A DNA stretch of 64,000 bases from Porphyridium purpureum (GCA_008690995.1 VRMN01000003.1:1426001-1490000), one strand, 5' to 3'. Numbered from the stretch's first letter, positions 54,004-63,129 are shown. The notes: generated by a model not told the origin, from the letters alone. Numbers and translations are program-made.

Positions 54004-55236
54004 ATGAATCGTCTGCAATGTATGTTCACGCGGCGCATGACGGTCATGCACCGGCACCGGCTGGAAAAGCTGATTGCTATTAGTCGCACGCAGGACGCGG
54101 TACGCAAGCTTCGGCAGGAGCAGCGCGGGCGTCAGTCTGACACGCTGTCGAGTATGGGTTACGCGCCGTGTATGATGGATCTCGTGCGAGCAGAGCCACA
54201 GAAAGTGAACGCGTCGCTCAAGGAGAAGCTGGGGCTTCCCGCAGACGTGTTTCATGGCATGATTGACAAGTGGATCGAGGATAATCCTAAAGTAGATCTG
54301 ACACTGCCGCCGCGGTCAGCAACTGAGACACCCACGATTTCTCCGACCGTGCGCGAGCGCGCGCGGGCAAAGTATGGGGTTTTGCGGACTGCTAATGTGG
54401 CGCTGGTTGGTGCCCCAAACGCCGGAAAGTCATCGCTGATTAACGCGCTCGTCGACCGACGAATTGCGGCAGTACACCGCAAGCGCAACACCACGCAGCG
54501 CAAAGTGACTGGTTGTCTGACCGAAGCCGAGCGCCAAGTGGTCCTCTTTGATACACCCGGAATTTTGTACAATGCAGAGAATTATATGGCGCTGGGTTGG
54601 AACGCAGCATTCCAGGCTGATGTGTGCGCCGCCGTTATCGATGCGAGCGTTGGAAACGTCAGAAGACGATCTGCAATTAAGAGCGTAGTGCGAAAAATTG
54701 TGACCCGCCGCAATCACGATGCGAACGGCCCGACGTTGCTGATCCTGACAAAAATGGACATTGTGAACCATCGAACCTTTAATGAAGTGGTTCACGAGTG
54801 GACGAGTGAATTGGAATTTGACGCAGTGTTCACGGTGTCGACGCCAAAAGCCATTGGCGTGAGCGAGCTACGAGCGTATCTGTTGAAGCAGTGCAAAGAG
54901 GGCGACTGGCTCCTTAACCCGAATATACCCAGCGGTGATCCGGCAGTAGACGTAGTGAACGAAGCTGTGCACGAGCAAGTGTTGGAATTCGTACACGAAG
55001 AGCTCGCTTACAGGGTACACACGTCAAACAGACATTGGACAGAGCTTCCAAATGGCGTTTTACGGATCGATCAAGTCTTGTCCGTGCCTGACCGGCGCCA
55101 TATCCCCATTTTGCTTGGCACAGATGCCGCCAAAGTTAATCGGATGCGCGACCGAGCGCAGGCAATCCTGAAGGACTTGTTTCAAAGAGAAATTATGCTC
55201 AATTTACACGTACAAGCTCGAAACTCATCAATATAA
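54004..55236 (+). CDS. Era-type GTPase, probably mitochondrial (ERAL1-like)
   Basis: A 410-residue Era GTPase. An N-terminal extension of about 130 residues is basic and suits mitochondrial import. G1 is GAPNAGKSS, the switch region carries the Era TTQRKVTG motif, G3 is DTPGILY and G4 is TKMD. A C-terminal KH domain follows (about residues 305-405). Bacterial Era and human ERAL1 use this domain to bind the 3' end of small-subunit rRNA during assembly. Here the KH GxxG loop reads GTDA, so the usual RNA-contacting glycines are partly lost. The frame opens earlier only with GTG; the ATG at 54004 lies 105 bp from the Aquarius ATG. Confidence 0.9.
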   Translation: MNRLQCMFTRRMTVMHRHRLEKLIAISRTQDAVRKLRQEQRGRQSDTLSSMGYAPCMMDLVRAEPQKVNASLKEKLGLPADVFHGMIDKWIEDNPKVDLTLPPRSATETPTISPTVRERARAKYGVLRTANVALVGAPNAGKSSLINALVDRRIAAVHRKRNTTQRKVTGCLTEAERQVVLFDTPGILYNAENYMALGWNAAFQADVCAAVIDASVGNVRRRSAIKSVVRKIVTRRNHDANGPTLLILTKMDIVNHRTFNEVVHEWTSELEFDAVFTVSTPKAIGVSELRAYLLKQCKEGDWLLNPNIPSGDPAVDVVNEAVHEQVLEFVHEELAYRVHTSNRHWTELPNGVLRIDQVLSVPDRRHIPILLGTDAAKVNRMRDRAQAILKDLFQREIMLNLHVQARNSSI

Positions 55237-55899
55237 ACGCATTGATTTGACAAAGACAACGATTTGCAGATTGCGCGCGGGCTCGTCCCGGGTTTTGCAA
55301 ACCAGATTCGCCCGAATTCGTGACGCGCCCGGTGGCAGACTTGCCGGTTGCAAACATGCGAATCATGGCACGCAGGCCCACGGTATTTGAATGCCTCACA
55401 TTCGTACATGACGGTTCTGCGCTTAGACTGGACGGACTTGATGGCGAAACGGCACACCAAGCCCTGACTAGATTCTGCAGCTACCAGTACGTCCGCCATT
55501 TGTTCGCTTGTGCTGGTGCGAGCATGCATCGCCTTTCGAGCACGTACAATTCAGTCCGAGCACGTGATCAGTCAGACAAACGTTACCTGAGATCATCAAG
55601 TGCACGGCATCTTATGAAAAGGGAGAGTGTCCGTGCACGCTGGCTGTCTGACCATAAATGCTTTGGCCAAGCCTCTCGATCTGTCAGATGGCTCGTGTGA
55701 CTAGGATGTTTTCGCAACTTGTATGATTAGGTGTACGCTGCTTGACTTTGAAACGACAGAAAGTATGATCGAATGCTCGTGTTCCGAATGCCGCGGCTAT
55801 TTAAGCATGCATACACTATTGCTTGCATGATTTCGGTCCTGCAATGCAATCCAGCTCTTCAAAAGATGCTTGATATGTGTCGATTCGGATGACTCGACA
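55237..55899. other. Convergent spacer, Era / SSU72
   Basis: 663 bp. A 114-codon frame with an ATG at 55356 (to 55700, plus strand) is not recognised and could be a small gene or chance. Otherwise nothing identified. Confidence 0.45.
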
Positions 55900-56490
55900 C
55901 TAGTAATACTGCGGAAGATAGCATAATGACTGGTTACTCTGTTCTTCAAAAATTTCCAAGATGCTTTCAATCTCTTCGTCGAGGTCCTGCACTTCATCTA
56001 GAAGCTCACACAGGTCAACAGCTAGGCGCGCACCGCTCTGCGCTTGCTCGTGGGTGTCTTTGACTTCGAGATTGATTATGTACACAGGTTCATACAAGGT
56101 GGGCTGCCTCTTCGTTGCGAAATCGTCCAGCACCGCGTTGAACACGCGGTCCTCAAAAGTGACGACGATGTCATGTCTGAGGAAGTTCTCCTGCCAGCGC
56201 TCCGGGCCTTTCTTGAGATTGCGGTTACGATCCAGCATCCGAAGCACGCCGTTTTGCTGATACAGGGCCTCATTCTGGGCCTTCAGATCTTCGTACATCA
56301 CATTGTACGGAGTCCCAAACGCATACTCGTTCGGCTTGTCTACGGACGGCCCGGGCAGCTTGACCGTGCGCCCTGTGCCGTACGATTGCACATGCGCGAA
56401 GCCAGCCTCCAGCAGCGCTAAATGTGCGGCCATACTTCGGTTCTGGTTCGACGCACATACCGTGCTGAATCTCCTCTGATACTTGGGCAT
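55900..56490 (-). CDS. SSU72: RNA polymerase II CTD phosphatase SSU72
   Basis: A 196-residue SSU72, a low-molecular-weight PTP-like phosphatase that removes Ser5 phosphate from the RNA polymerase II C-terminal domain and works with the 3'-end cleavage machinery. The catalytic CX5R loop is CASNQNRS (Cys12, Arg18), identical in pattern to human CSSNQNRS. Other family marks are VKLPGPSVDKPNEYAFGTPY, QNGVLRMLDRNRNLK and FEDRVFNAVLDDF. The C-terminus ends in LCYLPQYY. The open frame continues upstream, but family homology begins at MPKYQRRFSTVCASN, so the ATG at 56490 is used. Confidence 0.96.
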   Translation of the reverse strand: MPKYQRRFSTVCASNQNRSMAAHLALLEAGFAHVQSYGTGRTVKLPGPSVDKPNEYAFGTPYNVMYEDLKAQNEALYQQNGVLRMLDRNRNLKKGPERWQENFLRHDIVVTFEDRVFNAVLDDFATKRQPTLYEPVYIINLEVKDTHEQAQSGARLAVDLCELLDEVQDLDEEIESILEIFEEQSNQSLCYLPQYY

Positions 56491-56573
56491 CGCGCATGAA
56501 CTCACAAACACGAACACAAGCACGCGCCTCCGCAAGCATCCCACACAATTCTCTGCGGGCGGGCACTTTGTGA

Positions 56574-56581
56574 GGTTTATA
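56574..56581 (-). promoter_or_regulatory. TATA-like box upstream of SSU72
   Basis: CTTATAAA on the minus strand, 84-91 bp upstream of the SSU72 ATG, within the 168-bp divergent spacer shared with the TatB-like gene. No GGTAC element is present in this spacer. Confidence 0.4.
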
Positions 56582-56658
56582 AGAAACCCAGTTCGTCCTG
56601 TGATAGTCTTGGCAGAAGGGCGCCGAAGCAAGACCATGCGCAAGGTGCGCTCTCACAC

Positions 56659-57306
56659 ATGGGAGTGGGCTCTTTGACTGTTCTGGTGGGTATCTGTGGC
56701 GCAGCGGCGCTGTACGCGCGGCCAAAGGATGTCCCGCGCTATGCCAGGATGGCAGGGTATGGGCTCGGCCGCCTTGTCTCGTTGCTCCGCGTCGTCAAGG
56801 AGTATGGTGAAAAGGCGGCAGCCTCATCCACGTTTGGCCCGGTCACGACACAGATTCGCGAGGGGCTGACCCAATTGACGGATATTCACTCGCAGGTGCG
56901 CGGAGAGTTTATCGCAGCGTCTCCCTTTCGCTCGCGTGTCGTGGCCGTCCCCGGGAGCACAAACAGGATTGTGTTGTCTCCAAACGCCCGACCCGATGGC
57001 GACGCTGGTGGCGATGATGGTGGCATGGCGCCTGCCAAAACTGAAGACGCACCAGAATCAAAGTCAGGAGAATTTGAGACTTTCTCACCCTTGCTGACGA
57101 AAGAGTTCAGATCAACTGCACCGTCTTCGGGACAGAAGCTCTACGGTGCGGATTTTGTTGCGTTGTGCCAGGAAGAAGCTGCGCTTGTCGCAGTGCACCC
57201 GGACTTATTCGATGCGCGCTCCTCCACTCTTGGCGCTGTCAAGGACTCTGTATCTATATCCGCTACTGCTACAGACTCGAGTAATGTAGAACGAGGGGTA
57301 CCGTGA
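56659..57306 (+). CDS. Mitochondrial TatB-like protein
   Basis: A 215-residue protein with the TatA/TatB/Hcf106 layout: a very short N-terminal membrane helix (VGSLTVLVGICGAAALY), then a hinge and amphipathic helix ARPKDVPRYARMAGYGLGRL. A region TQIREGLTQLTDIHSQVRGE follows, and a polar tail. It most resembles the TatB-like protein of plant mitochondria (GPKDLPVISRxAGRxxGRA, then a QLDAIRYEIRS-type segment). With mitochondrially encoded TatC this would move folded proteins such as the Rieske protein. The acidic, Ser-rich C-terminus is not conserved. TatC itself is not in the window. The ATG at 56659 leaves 168 bp to the SSU72 ATG. Confidence 0.7.
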   Translation: MGVGSLTVLVGICGAAALYARPKDVPRYARMAGYGLGRLVSLLRVVKEYGEKAAASSTFGPVTTQIREGLTQLTDIHSQVRGEFIAASPFRSRVVAVPGSTNRIVLSPNARPDGDAGGDDGGMAPAKTEDAPESKSGEFETFSPLLTKEFRSTAPSSGQKLYGADFVALCQEEAALVAVHPDLFDARSSTLGAVKDSVSISATATDSSNVERGVP

Positions 57307-57430
57307 CATTCGGGACGAAGTACAACAACTCTACCAAAGTCTGTATCTCTTCAAACACTTCTACAATTTTTTTTTCCTATGGCAGTTTGATGTGCATCGC
57401 AGCCCTGCTCAAGAGCAGGCTACAAGGTCA

Positions 57431-58753
57431 TCACGGCTGTGCATGCTCGTTCCTAAAGATCGACTGGTGATACGTGCCGGCCAGCAAAGCAGGCCCGACA
57501 ACCATCCCGAACCAAAAGAACAGATTCGCAAACCGGCGGTAATGCGGATTTTTCAGGTTGCCTCGAAAAATCCAAATCAGAGGCATTTGGGTCATCATCA
57601 AAGAGAGTAGAAAGACGCGCGGGTGACGGAACGTCACTGCCAGTATTAGCTCGTGGAAGAGTGCACTGAACAAGAACGTCGCTGCTTGAGCAACCAGCTT
57701 TGACGCACCAGCTTGAATGGCGTCTCCATAAATGTGCTTCAGGAGCCAGTCGTGCACGGGCCGGTTCCACTTGCGCGAGAACTCGCTCATGTTTGTGGCG
57801 TTCCAGAAGTCCTCGTAAAATTGGCGGTCTCCGAAGCGCGTAAGCTCACCGGCAATGTTCAAAAGCACCTCAAAGACGAGGAAGAAAAGAGCCAGGAACA
57901 ACAGTGTGCATGGCAGGAAGAGCGCGATTACCACCTCAACAAACGACCTGACCGGGTCGTCAAAGCACGGCAGAAAGTGCTCAGTAATCAGCAAGTAAAT
58001 GGCCAGGAGAAGCCCCAATCCTGTGCCTACTTTTCGACAAATAAAGCTCGTGCTCACGGATGCGCTCCGCGGATACCCGCTGACGCTGTACACAAGTGTT
58101 GGTGCGAACCAAAAATACGCAAACTTTCGGAACGAGACGAGCTCAAGTTTTTGCTGCAAGCTTGCGTCTGGTTTCAAGTCTCCAAGGGCCCGGCGCACCT
58201 CAACATGGTACGAGTGCATCTTGAGGAAAGATACTGTTGCCTGCGTCGTGAGGGCGAAACTGGGCACAGTCGACAAACGGGATGTGATAATGTATCGGTT
58301 CGTGCCCGACAAATGGAGGCACTGCAAAAGCCTATAGAGCGTTTCCCTGGTGACTGGACTCATCCAGCCGCGCACAGTCAGGACATGAAGCAAGTACGTG
58401 AAAGGCGTTGCGATGCACATGAGCGAGTAAATCAGCAGCACGTACTCGACGCCTCGAAACGACCACTTGAGCAGGCTGAGGTCGACTGGCGGCTGTCCCT
58501 GCAGCAGTCTGACGACGGGCGTCTTGACAAACCATAGGGACACGAGCAACCACAGCATATTCTGCAGGCCGTAAAAGATGTGGACCGGCACGCGCTCTGC
58601 GCCGCTCTCGACCTGCTCCAGAATCGACGCGCGCCGCTCATACTTGTGTGTCGCGTACTCGCGCCTCGCCTCCCTGGAAGGTGTCTGCTGCGCAACAACG
58701 TCGTCGTTCACCGCTTCGCTCCCTGACCCAGCACGAGCCAGAGACTCGCCCAT
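57431..58753 (-). CDS. MBOAT acyltransferase, SOAT/DGAT1 type
   Basis: A 440-residue multi-pass MBOAT enzyme with about eight membrane segments. Hallmarks are FWFAPTLVYSVSGYPR (family APTLxYxxxYPR), FGDRQFYEDFWNAT (the acyl-CoA binding FYxDWWN motif with Phe for the first Trp) and FSALFHELILAV with the catalytic His. VHDWLLKHIYGDAI leans to sterol O-acyltransferase/ARE rather than plant DGAT1. The reaction is acyl-CoA to a sterol or diacylglycerol hydroxyl, giving steryl ester or triacylglycerol at the ER. The N-terminal 55 residues are polar. It is short for the family (usually 500 or more), mainly through a shorter N-terminus. Telo-box and GGTAC sites lie 130-205 bp upstream. Confidence 0.88.
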   Translation of the reverse strand: MGESLARAGSGSEAVNDDVVAQQTPSREARREYATHKYERRASILEQVESGAERVPVHIFYGLQNMLWLLVSLWFVKTPVVRLLQGQPPVDLSLLKWSFRGVEYVLLIYSLMCIATPFTYLLHVLTVRGWMSPVTRETLYRLLQCLHLSGTNRYIITSRLSTVPSFALTTQATVSFLKMHSYHVEVRRALGDLKPDASLQQKLELVSFRKFAYFWFAPTLVYSVSGYPRSASVSTSFICRKVGTGLGLLLAIYLLITEHFLPCFDDPVRSFVEVVIALFLPCTLLFLALFFLVFEVLLNIAGELTRFGDRQFYEDFWNATNMSEFSRKWNRPVHDWLLKHIYGDAIQAGASKLVAQAATFLFSALFHELILAVTFRHPRVFLLSLMMTQMPLIWIFRGNLKNPHYRRFANLFFWFGMVVGPALLAGTYHQSIFRNEHAQP

Positions 58754-59556
58754 CTCTCACACTTCATTCGCGTATCTGTCTTTGCATCACCCCCACCAGC
58801 ACCACCATTCTCTCTTTCCCCTTTCTCTTTTCGCTCCGGCTGTCCTGTTCGTGCGTCCCAGCGACGTCACCCTTTGCTCAAAACCCTAGAGGTACAGCAA
58901 TTATTTATTTACTGAACACACGACCACGTTGGCGGCAGTCGAGGAAAGCACTGTACCCCCGCGCTGAATCAGACAAGCTGTTGGGTGAAGGCTGTTGATG
59001 CTTGTTGACACAGTGGCAGCCAGTGGGCCAAGCGGGACAGAGAGAGAGAGAGAGAGCGAGAGAGGCGGGAGACACACAGGGACGCTTGCAGAGACAGAGG
59101 GACAGAGCAGAAGAGTAGAAGGGCCGGCGGAACGGTGCACCAGAAGCTGGATATCGGTGGAGTCGGCCTCCGCACCAGATAGAACGGTGGTGAGGGGGCG
59201 GAACGGGGCTTGGACGGGACGCGGCGCGGCAGGGTACGCAGAGGACGCTGCACGCGCGCGCAGTGCGGTGCGGTGCGTCGTGGCCGCGCGGGAGGGAGGA
59301 AGGGGCGGCGGGCAGGAAGCGAGGTGCGAGGAACAGACTCGTGCATGTCGGCCGCTGCATGGGACGGGTTTGATTTCTGTCGAGTGCGTGCGCGCGCGTT
59401 CGCGGTCCTGCTCTCTCCCCTTATCGATCATATCAGCACGCGTCCAGAAGGGGCAAGGAAGCAGAGGCAGCCGCCCGTGGCGTGGTCAAGAAGACAGGAA
59501 GCCCGGCTTCTTCGTTGTGGGAAAGCAAGGTGCGCAAGGAGGGCAGCCTGGGCTTG
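58754..59556. other. Divergent spacer, MBOAT / tyrosine phosphatase
   Basis: 803 bp. The MBOAT-side leader is purine-rich on its sense strand. Next come the telo-box/GGTAC group (58881-58957), then a GA repeat (59038-59066) and a G-rich leader on the phosphatase side. Confidence 0.55.
58881..58957. promoter_or_regulatory. Telo-box plus GGTACAGT elements
   Basis: AAACCCTA at 58881-58888 directly abuts GAGGTACAGC (GGTACAGC at 58891-58898). Exact ACTGTACC is at 58950-58957. Confidence 0.5.
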
Positions 59557-61164
59557 ATGGAAGATGCAATCTCCCAGTCGTCAGCTTTCAATGCGACCCG
59601 CGGGTTTTTCCAAACCTATAATTCGGGCGAGATCGCATCCTCGACATCCAGCGAAGATGAGGAAACCTCACAGAATACGTCGAATAACTATGTCGCCACA
59701 ATGCTGATGCAGTGGCCGCCGCCGTCGCTAGGGCGTGCGAAGTCGCGTATTCGCCGCGAGTCGAGCGGCTGCGGCTTCGGCGGGAGCACTGCAGGTTCAA
59801 AGGGGGTGAACAACTCATTGCTGCTTGTTCGCCAAAAAGCTGCGCTGCTTGAAGCAAAGCAATTCGCGCATGAGCTCGAGCTGCTAATTGCACGTCTGAA
59901 TCGGTTCAGTCGGCGCGAAGACACCGTGGAATTCGAGGAAGAGTTTTTGCGCATCGAAATTACTGCACTCCCGGGTCATTATCATCGCTCGTGGTTTTCT
60001 GTTGCTCTTGAAAAGCGAAATATTGCCTTGAATCGGTACATTAATGTCATGGCCATGGACAAGACACGAGTGAAATTACTCGACGTGGATGAGGGCGAGA
60101 GCGACTATGTGAATGCCAGTTTCATTCAAGGAGTTCCAACAGAAATATCGTACATTGCGGCCCAAAATCCCTTGCCCAGCACCATGGGTCACTTTTGGCA
60201 GATGGTCTGGGAGCAAAACATCAGCGTCATTGTCATGCTCACGAAACTGGTCGAGAAAGGGAAGGTCAAGGGCGAACAGTACTGGCCGGACATTGGCGAA
60301 TCCATATTATATGGCACAAGCTATCGTGTGATCGCTGAAGGCCACACAGCAAAGAGCAAGGAAACGTATCTGCAGATCCGCACGTTTATTTTGTGGAAAG
60401 CTCCACCTGGCAGTGAGGATGATTTAGATCGCACGCGACGCGAAGGTCGTCATATTACGCATGTTCAGTACATGTCTTGGCCGGACCACGGCATTCCAAA
60501 GACATGCAAGCCGCTTCTTAATCTTTTGGCCATGGTGGATGAGTTAATTTGCCCGGAAGACGAGGATGACTTTGACGCCGTACCTGTAGACGACGATGGT
60601 ACTGGATTGGATAACGAGAGAGAACCTTGCGTGTTGGTTCACTGCTCAGCTGGAATTGGAAGAACTGGTACATATATTGCAGTGGACATTGCCCTGCGCC
60701 AGTATTACGCGTTGCACAATAAGAGCCCCGCAGAGAGTGAAAAGCTGAAGCGACTGGGCATTGAGCCAATGACGGTTCATGGTTTGGAAGGCATTGTGCG
60801 ATCGCTCAAGCAGCAGCGCTTCGGTATGGTGCAGACCTGGCAACAGTACAGATTTGCGTACATCGCCGTCCTGTACGGTATTCAGCTTTTGCTAACGAAG
60901 GAGGAGAAGGAGATTGAAGTGCTCACACAGTCGTCTGTACGCACGGTGAGGCGGAAGAAGATTTCTCACTTTGGGCAGCACGGCAGTGAAGATACCGACG
61001 GCAGCGAGTGGGATCAAGGGGAAGAGGAAAAATCGCTCATGGACGCGAGGGCAAACATGCTTACCTCGCAGAAACTAGCAGAAGTTTTGATCCGATTTGA
61101 GGAACTAAGCACGCCGAGAGGCCGCGACACCGGCCGGCATTCATCTCGGGATATGGGGAGCTGA
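59557..61164 (+). CDS. Classical protein tyrosine phosphatase
   Basis: A 535-residue non-receptor protein tyrosine phosphatase. The catalytic domain runs from about residue 130 to 430. The substrate-recognition loop is DYVNASFIQG, the next block FWQMVWEQNISVIVMLT, the WPD loop is WPDHGIP (general acid Asp present), the P loop HCSAGIGRTG (Cys and Arg present) and the Q loop QQRFGMVQTWQQY. An acidic insertion (DEDDFDAVPVDDDGTG) sits just before the P loop. The 130-residue N-terminus and the charged C-terminus are probably disordered. No membrane segment is present. The frame opens earlier only at a GTG (59482), so the ATG at 59557 is used. Confidence 0.92.
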   Translation: MEDAISQSSAFNATRGFFQTYNSGEIASSTSSEDEETSQNTSNNYVATMLMQWPPPSLGRAKSRIRRESSGCGFGGSTAGSKGVNNSLLLVRQKAALLEAKQFAHELELLIARLNRFSRREDTVEFEEEFLRIEITALPGHYHRSWFSVALEKRNIALNRYINVMAMDKTRVKLLDVDEGESDYVNASFIQGVPTEISYIAAQNPLPSTMGHFWQMVWEQNISVIVMLTKLVEKGKVKGEQYWPDIGESILYGTSYRVIAEGHTAKSKETYLQIRTFILWKAPPGSEDDLDRTRREGRHITHVQYMSWPDHGIPKTCKPLLNLLAMVDELICPEDEDDFDAVPVDDDGTGLDNEREPCVLVHCSAGIGRTGTYIAVDIALRQYYALHNKSPAESEKLKRLGIEPMTVHGLEGIVRSLKQQRFGMVQTWQQYRFAYIAVLYGIQLLLTKEEKEIEVLTQSSVRTVRRKKISHFGQHGSEDTDGSEWDQGEEEKSLMDARANMLTSQKLAEVLIRFEELSTPRGRDTGRHSSRDMGS

Positions 61165-61533
61165 GAGGGTATGTGCTTTATTGTGCCTTGTGTAATAATC
61201 AGTGGTGCAAAATGCAAGGAGCACGCAGCGATCTAACTAAAGCTTCAACTGAACCATATGCATATGGTGTAACTCTGCGCCTTTCAAGCTGGTACATCAC
61301 GTTCTTCGTTGCCTTGCACACGCTTCAAACAATGAACCGTGATCCTAACGTCATACACAAGCCGGACTCAGGAATTTACACTCAATTCCAAGGGCAGATG
61401 ATTTTCTGGTCGCGGAAGCCACAACATCTCAAACTGTATCCCATGCCCTCTCACTGTCAAAATTATTGGCGTGCAGACCAAAAGAACAGGAACGAAGGAT
61501 ACCTGAATGGACGTGCGAACGGATCCATTGGCC
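61165..61533. other. Convergent spacer, phosphatase / secreted protein
   Basis: 369 bp between convergent stops. Nothing identified. Confidence 0.45.
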
Positions 61534-62538
61534 CTAAGCGCTATTCCTACGCTGCAAGTACGCGAGAGCTCGGTTGATGTGCTGAGAACCCAATTTCTGG
61601 GCACCCACCACGATCTGGTTCTCAATGCTGCTCCATACGGTCCCGCGGTGAGCTACGGTTGTCAAACGAAGGCCATCTTGAATTGGAAGCCTGTCCGCGT
61701 CTGAATGCAACACACCATTAAAGCGACCCACTTTCAAACTGCAATCACGTTCGGAGCAAACTTCTGCGAACGTGCGCAGTGCTGTGTTTCCTGTCCGCAT
61801 TAGGGCGTCAGTCTCAATACTCACCTCGAGCACGTGCCCCGGCGTGCCACAAGGGAGCTCAGGCAGCCCTGTGATGCAAAGCAGATCGCCCATGCCGTCA
61901 GAGGCATGCACTTTTTCCAGTCCTCGCGCCTCGATCCACTCGGCGTCTATGCACACTGGAGTTGGAGTGGGCACGGGATCTGGTGAGTTCGTAGGGCTAG
62001 GCGAAGGCGAAGGCGTGGGAGAGGGCGTGGTCGTCGATGATTCTATCGGCGTTGGCGTCGGCGTCGGCGATGGAGATGGTGCTGCCGTCGGCGATGGCGA
62101 CGGCGTCGGAGACGAAATCGGGGCTGGAGTTGGATCCCCATCACACACGTAGCTAGCGACCTTGATGACCGGCAGCCCGCTTCCCGTCGCGACTTCCGAG
62201 CACTCTGAGGGTTGAATGGTCCCGCCAAAGATTGTTCGCGAGAAGAAGAGAGTATTTTCATCCGTGCATCCCGCTCCGGCGTATCCCCGCACGCTCACGA
62301 CGCTAAGCGTATCTCCACACATCAACTGAGTGAGCTGCAGCGAATTGATTTCCGCGTCCGGATCTGTCCACGCGAACTCTGTGCACCCGTCCAACGTGAG
62401 GTCGACCACTTCTGGAGTGCCCGAACACCCATTCGATGGAAACACCTCCAGTCTCGCAAATCCCTGCGCGAGCACCGACCCAGCCACAAGAGCAAGCACG
62501 CCCACGACGGCCACCACGCCCCTAGGACCGCACTTCAT
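61534..62538 (-). CDS. Secreted Pro/Thr/Ser-rich extracellular protein
   Basis: A 334-residue protein with a clear signal peptide ([20 protein letters not shown], probable cleavage after SVLA). An N-terminal Cys-containing domain (about residues 25-137, seven Cys) is followed by a 60-residue linker of TPSPSP/PTPTP repeats and a C-terminal domain with six or more Cys (about 200-334). Such linkers are commonly O-glycosylated in algal wall or mucilage proteins, so an extracellular matrix role is likely. Neither Cys domain is recognised. The linker DNA is a degenerate hexanucleotide repeat. The frame opens earlier only with GTG; the ATG at 62538 gives an ideal signal peptide. Confidence 0.8.
   Translation of the reverse strand: MKCGPRGVVAVVGVLALVAGSVLAQGFARLEVFPSNGCSGTPEVVDLTLDGCTEFAWTDPDAEINSLQLTQLMCGDTLSVVSVRGYAGAGCTDENTLFFSRTIFGGTIQPSECSEVATGSGLPVIKVASYVCDGDPTPAPISSPTPSPSPTAAPSPSPTPTPTPIESSTTTPSPTPSPSPSPTNSPDPVPTPTPVCIDAEWIEARGLEKVHASDGMGDLLCITGLPELPCGTPGHVLEVSIETDALMRTGNTALRTFAEVCSERDCSLKVGRFNGVLHSDADRLPIQDGLRLTTVAHRGTVWSSIENQIVVGAQKLGSQHINRALAYLQRRNSA
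61960..62140. repeat. Degenerate 6-bp repeat encoding the Pro-rich linker
   Basis: Units of the type GGCGTC/GGCGAT/GGAGAT on the plus strand (read in the minus strand as Pro-Thr-Pro-Ser codons). Confidence 0.6.
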
Positions 62539-63129
62539 GATTTCGCGCACAAACCTTTGCACGATCGCCCTCCTTCCTTCCTGCGTTGCATGCTTCCCGC
62601 ATCATCACCTCCGCGCGACAAAGCTTGACTCCGCTCAATCACGCGCGGTACAGTGTCAGTGAACACAGCTTCGTAGAGTTTGCGCCGTTTTGAAAGATTT
62701 GCGCTGCTGGGAATCGACCGTTTAACCGCTAAACCACTCGCCGATCATTTTGAATTCCAAACACGACAAAACGCAGGGTTTCGTTCCCTTCTGACAATCA
62801 CGCGCGTTTTCTGATCTTGCTGCCGGCTCCCCACGCACTAGCTTGCTCCGAACCGAATTCCTTATCGGTTCGGTTCGTCCGGCGGAATTCGCAACATCCT
62901 TGTCGAGGTACACTGGAAGCACGTGCTTTGTACTAAAGTATGCTAGTGGGAGTAAAATTCACGCGTGTCAACTTGGTGATGCGTCGTGTTACTGACAACC
63001 CGGCGCCTTTAACATGCGAAACGCTGCATTTTGGCGTTTGGGTCGGGGATTACAAGAGAATGCGTTCAAGTTGGATACAGCGCGGAAGAGGGACGGGCGG
63101 TGGGCGAGAGAGGGACAGGAGGGTGATGC
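62539..63129. other. Divergent spacer with GGTAC elements
   Basis: Exact GGTACAGT at 62647-62654, 109 bp upstream of the secreted-protein ATG, with AGTGAAC at 62658-62664. GGTACACT is at 62907-62914. A tRNA-like fragment is at 62700-62745 (see rejected items). No gene is evident. Confidence 0.5.

Noticed and set aside
55356-55700. A possible 114-residue small gene between Era and SSU72
   Set aside because: No homology, no promoter-like signals and composition like other non-coding frames; left as a note in the spacer.
59482-59556. Longer N-terminus for the tyrosine phosphatase (and for several other genes) using GTG or TTG
   Set aside because: Nuclear eukaryotic genes normally start at ATG; in each case a good ATG lies downstream at the start of family homology or of a targeting signal.
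62700-62745. A tRNA-like fragment on the minus strand: GAGTGGTTTAGCGGTTAA (A-box-like) followed closely by GGTCGATTCCC (B-box-like)
   Set aside because: The two boxes are almost adjacent, leaving no room for an anticodon arm, and no acceptor pairing is seen. At best a deletion remnant; a permuted tRNA would have the opposite order.
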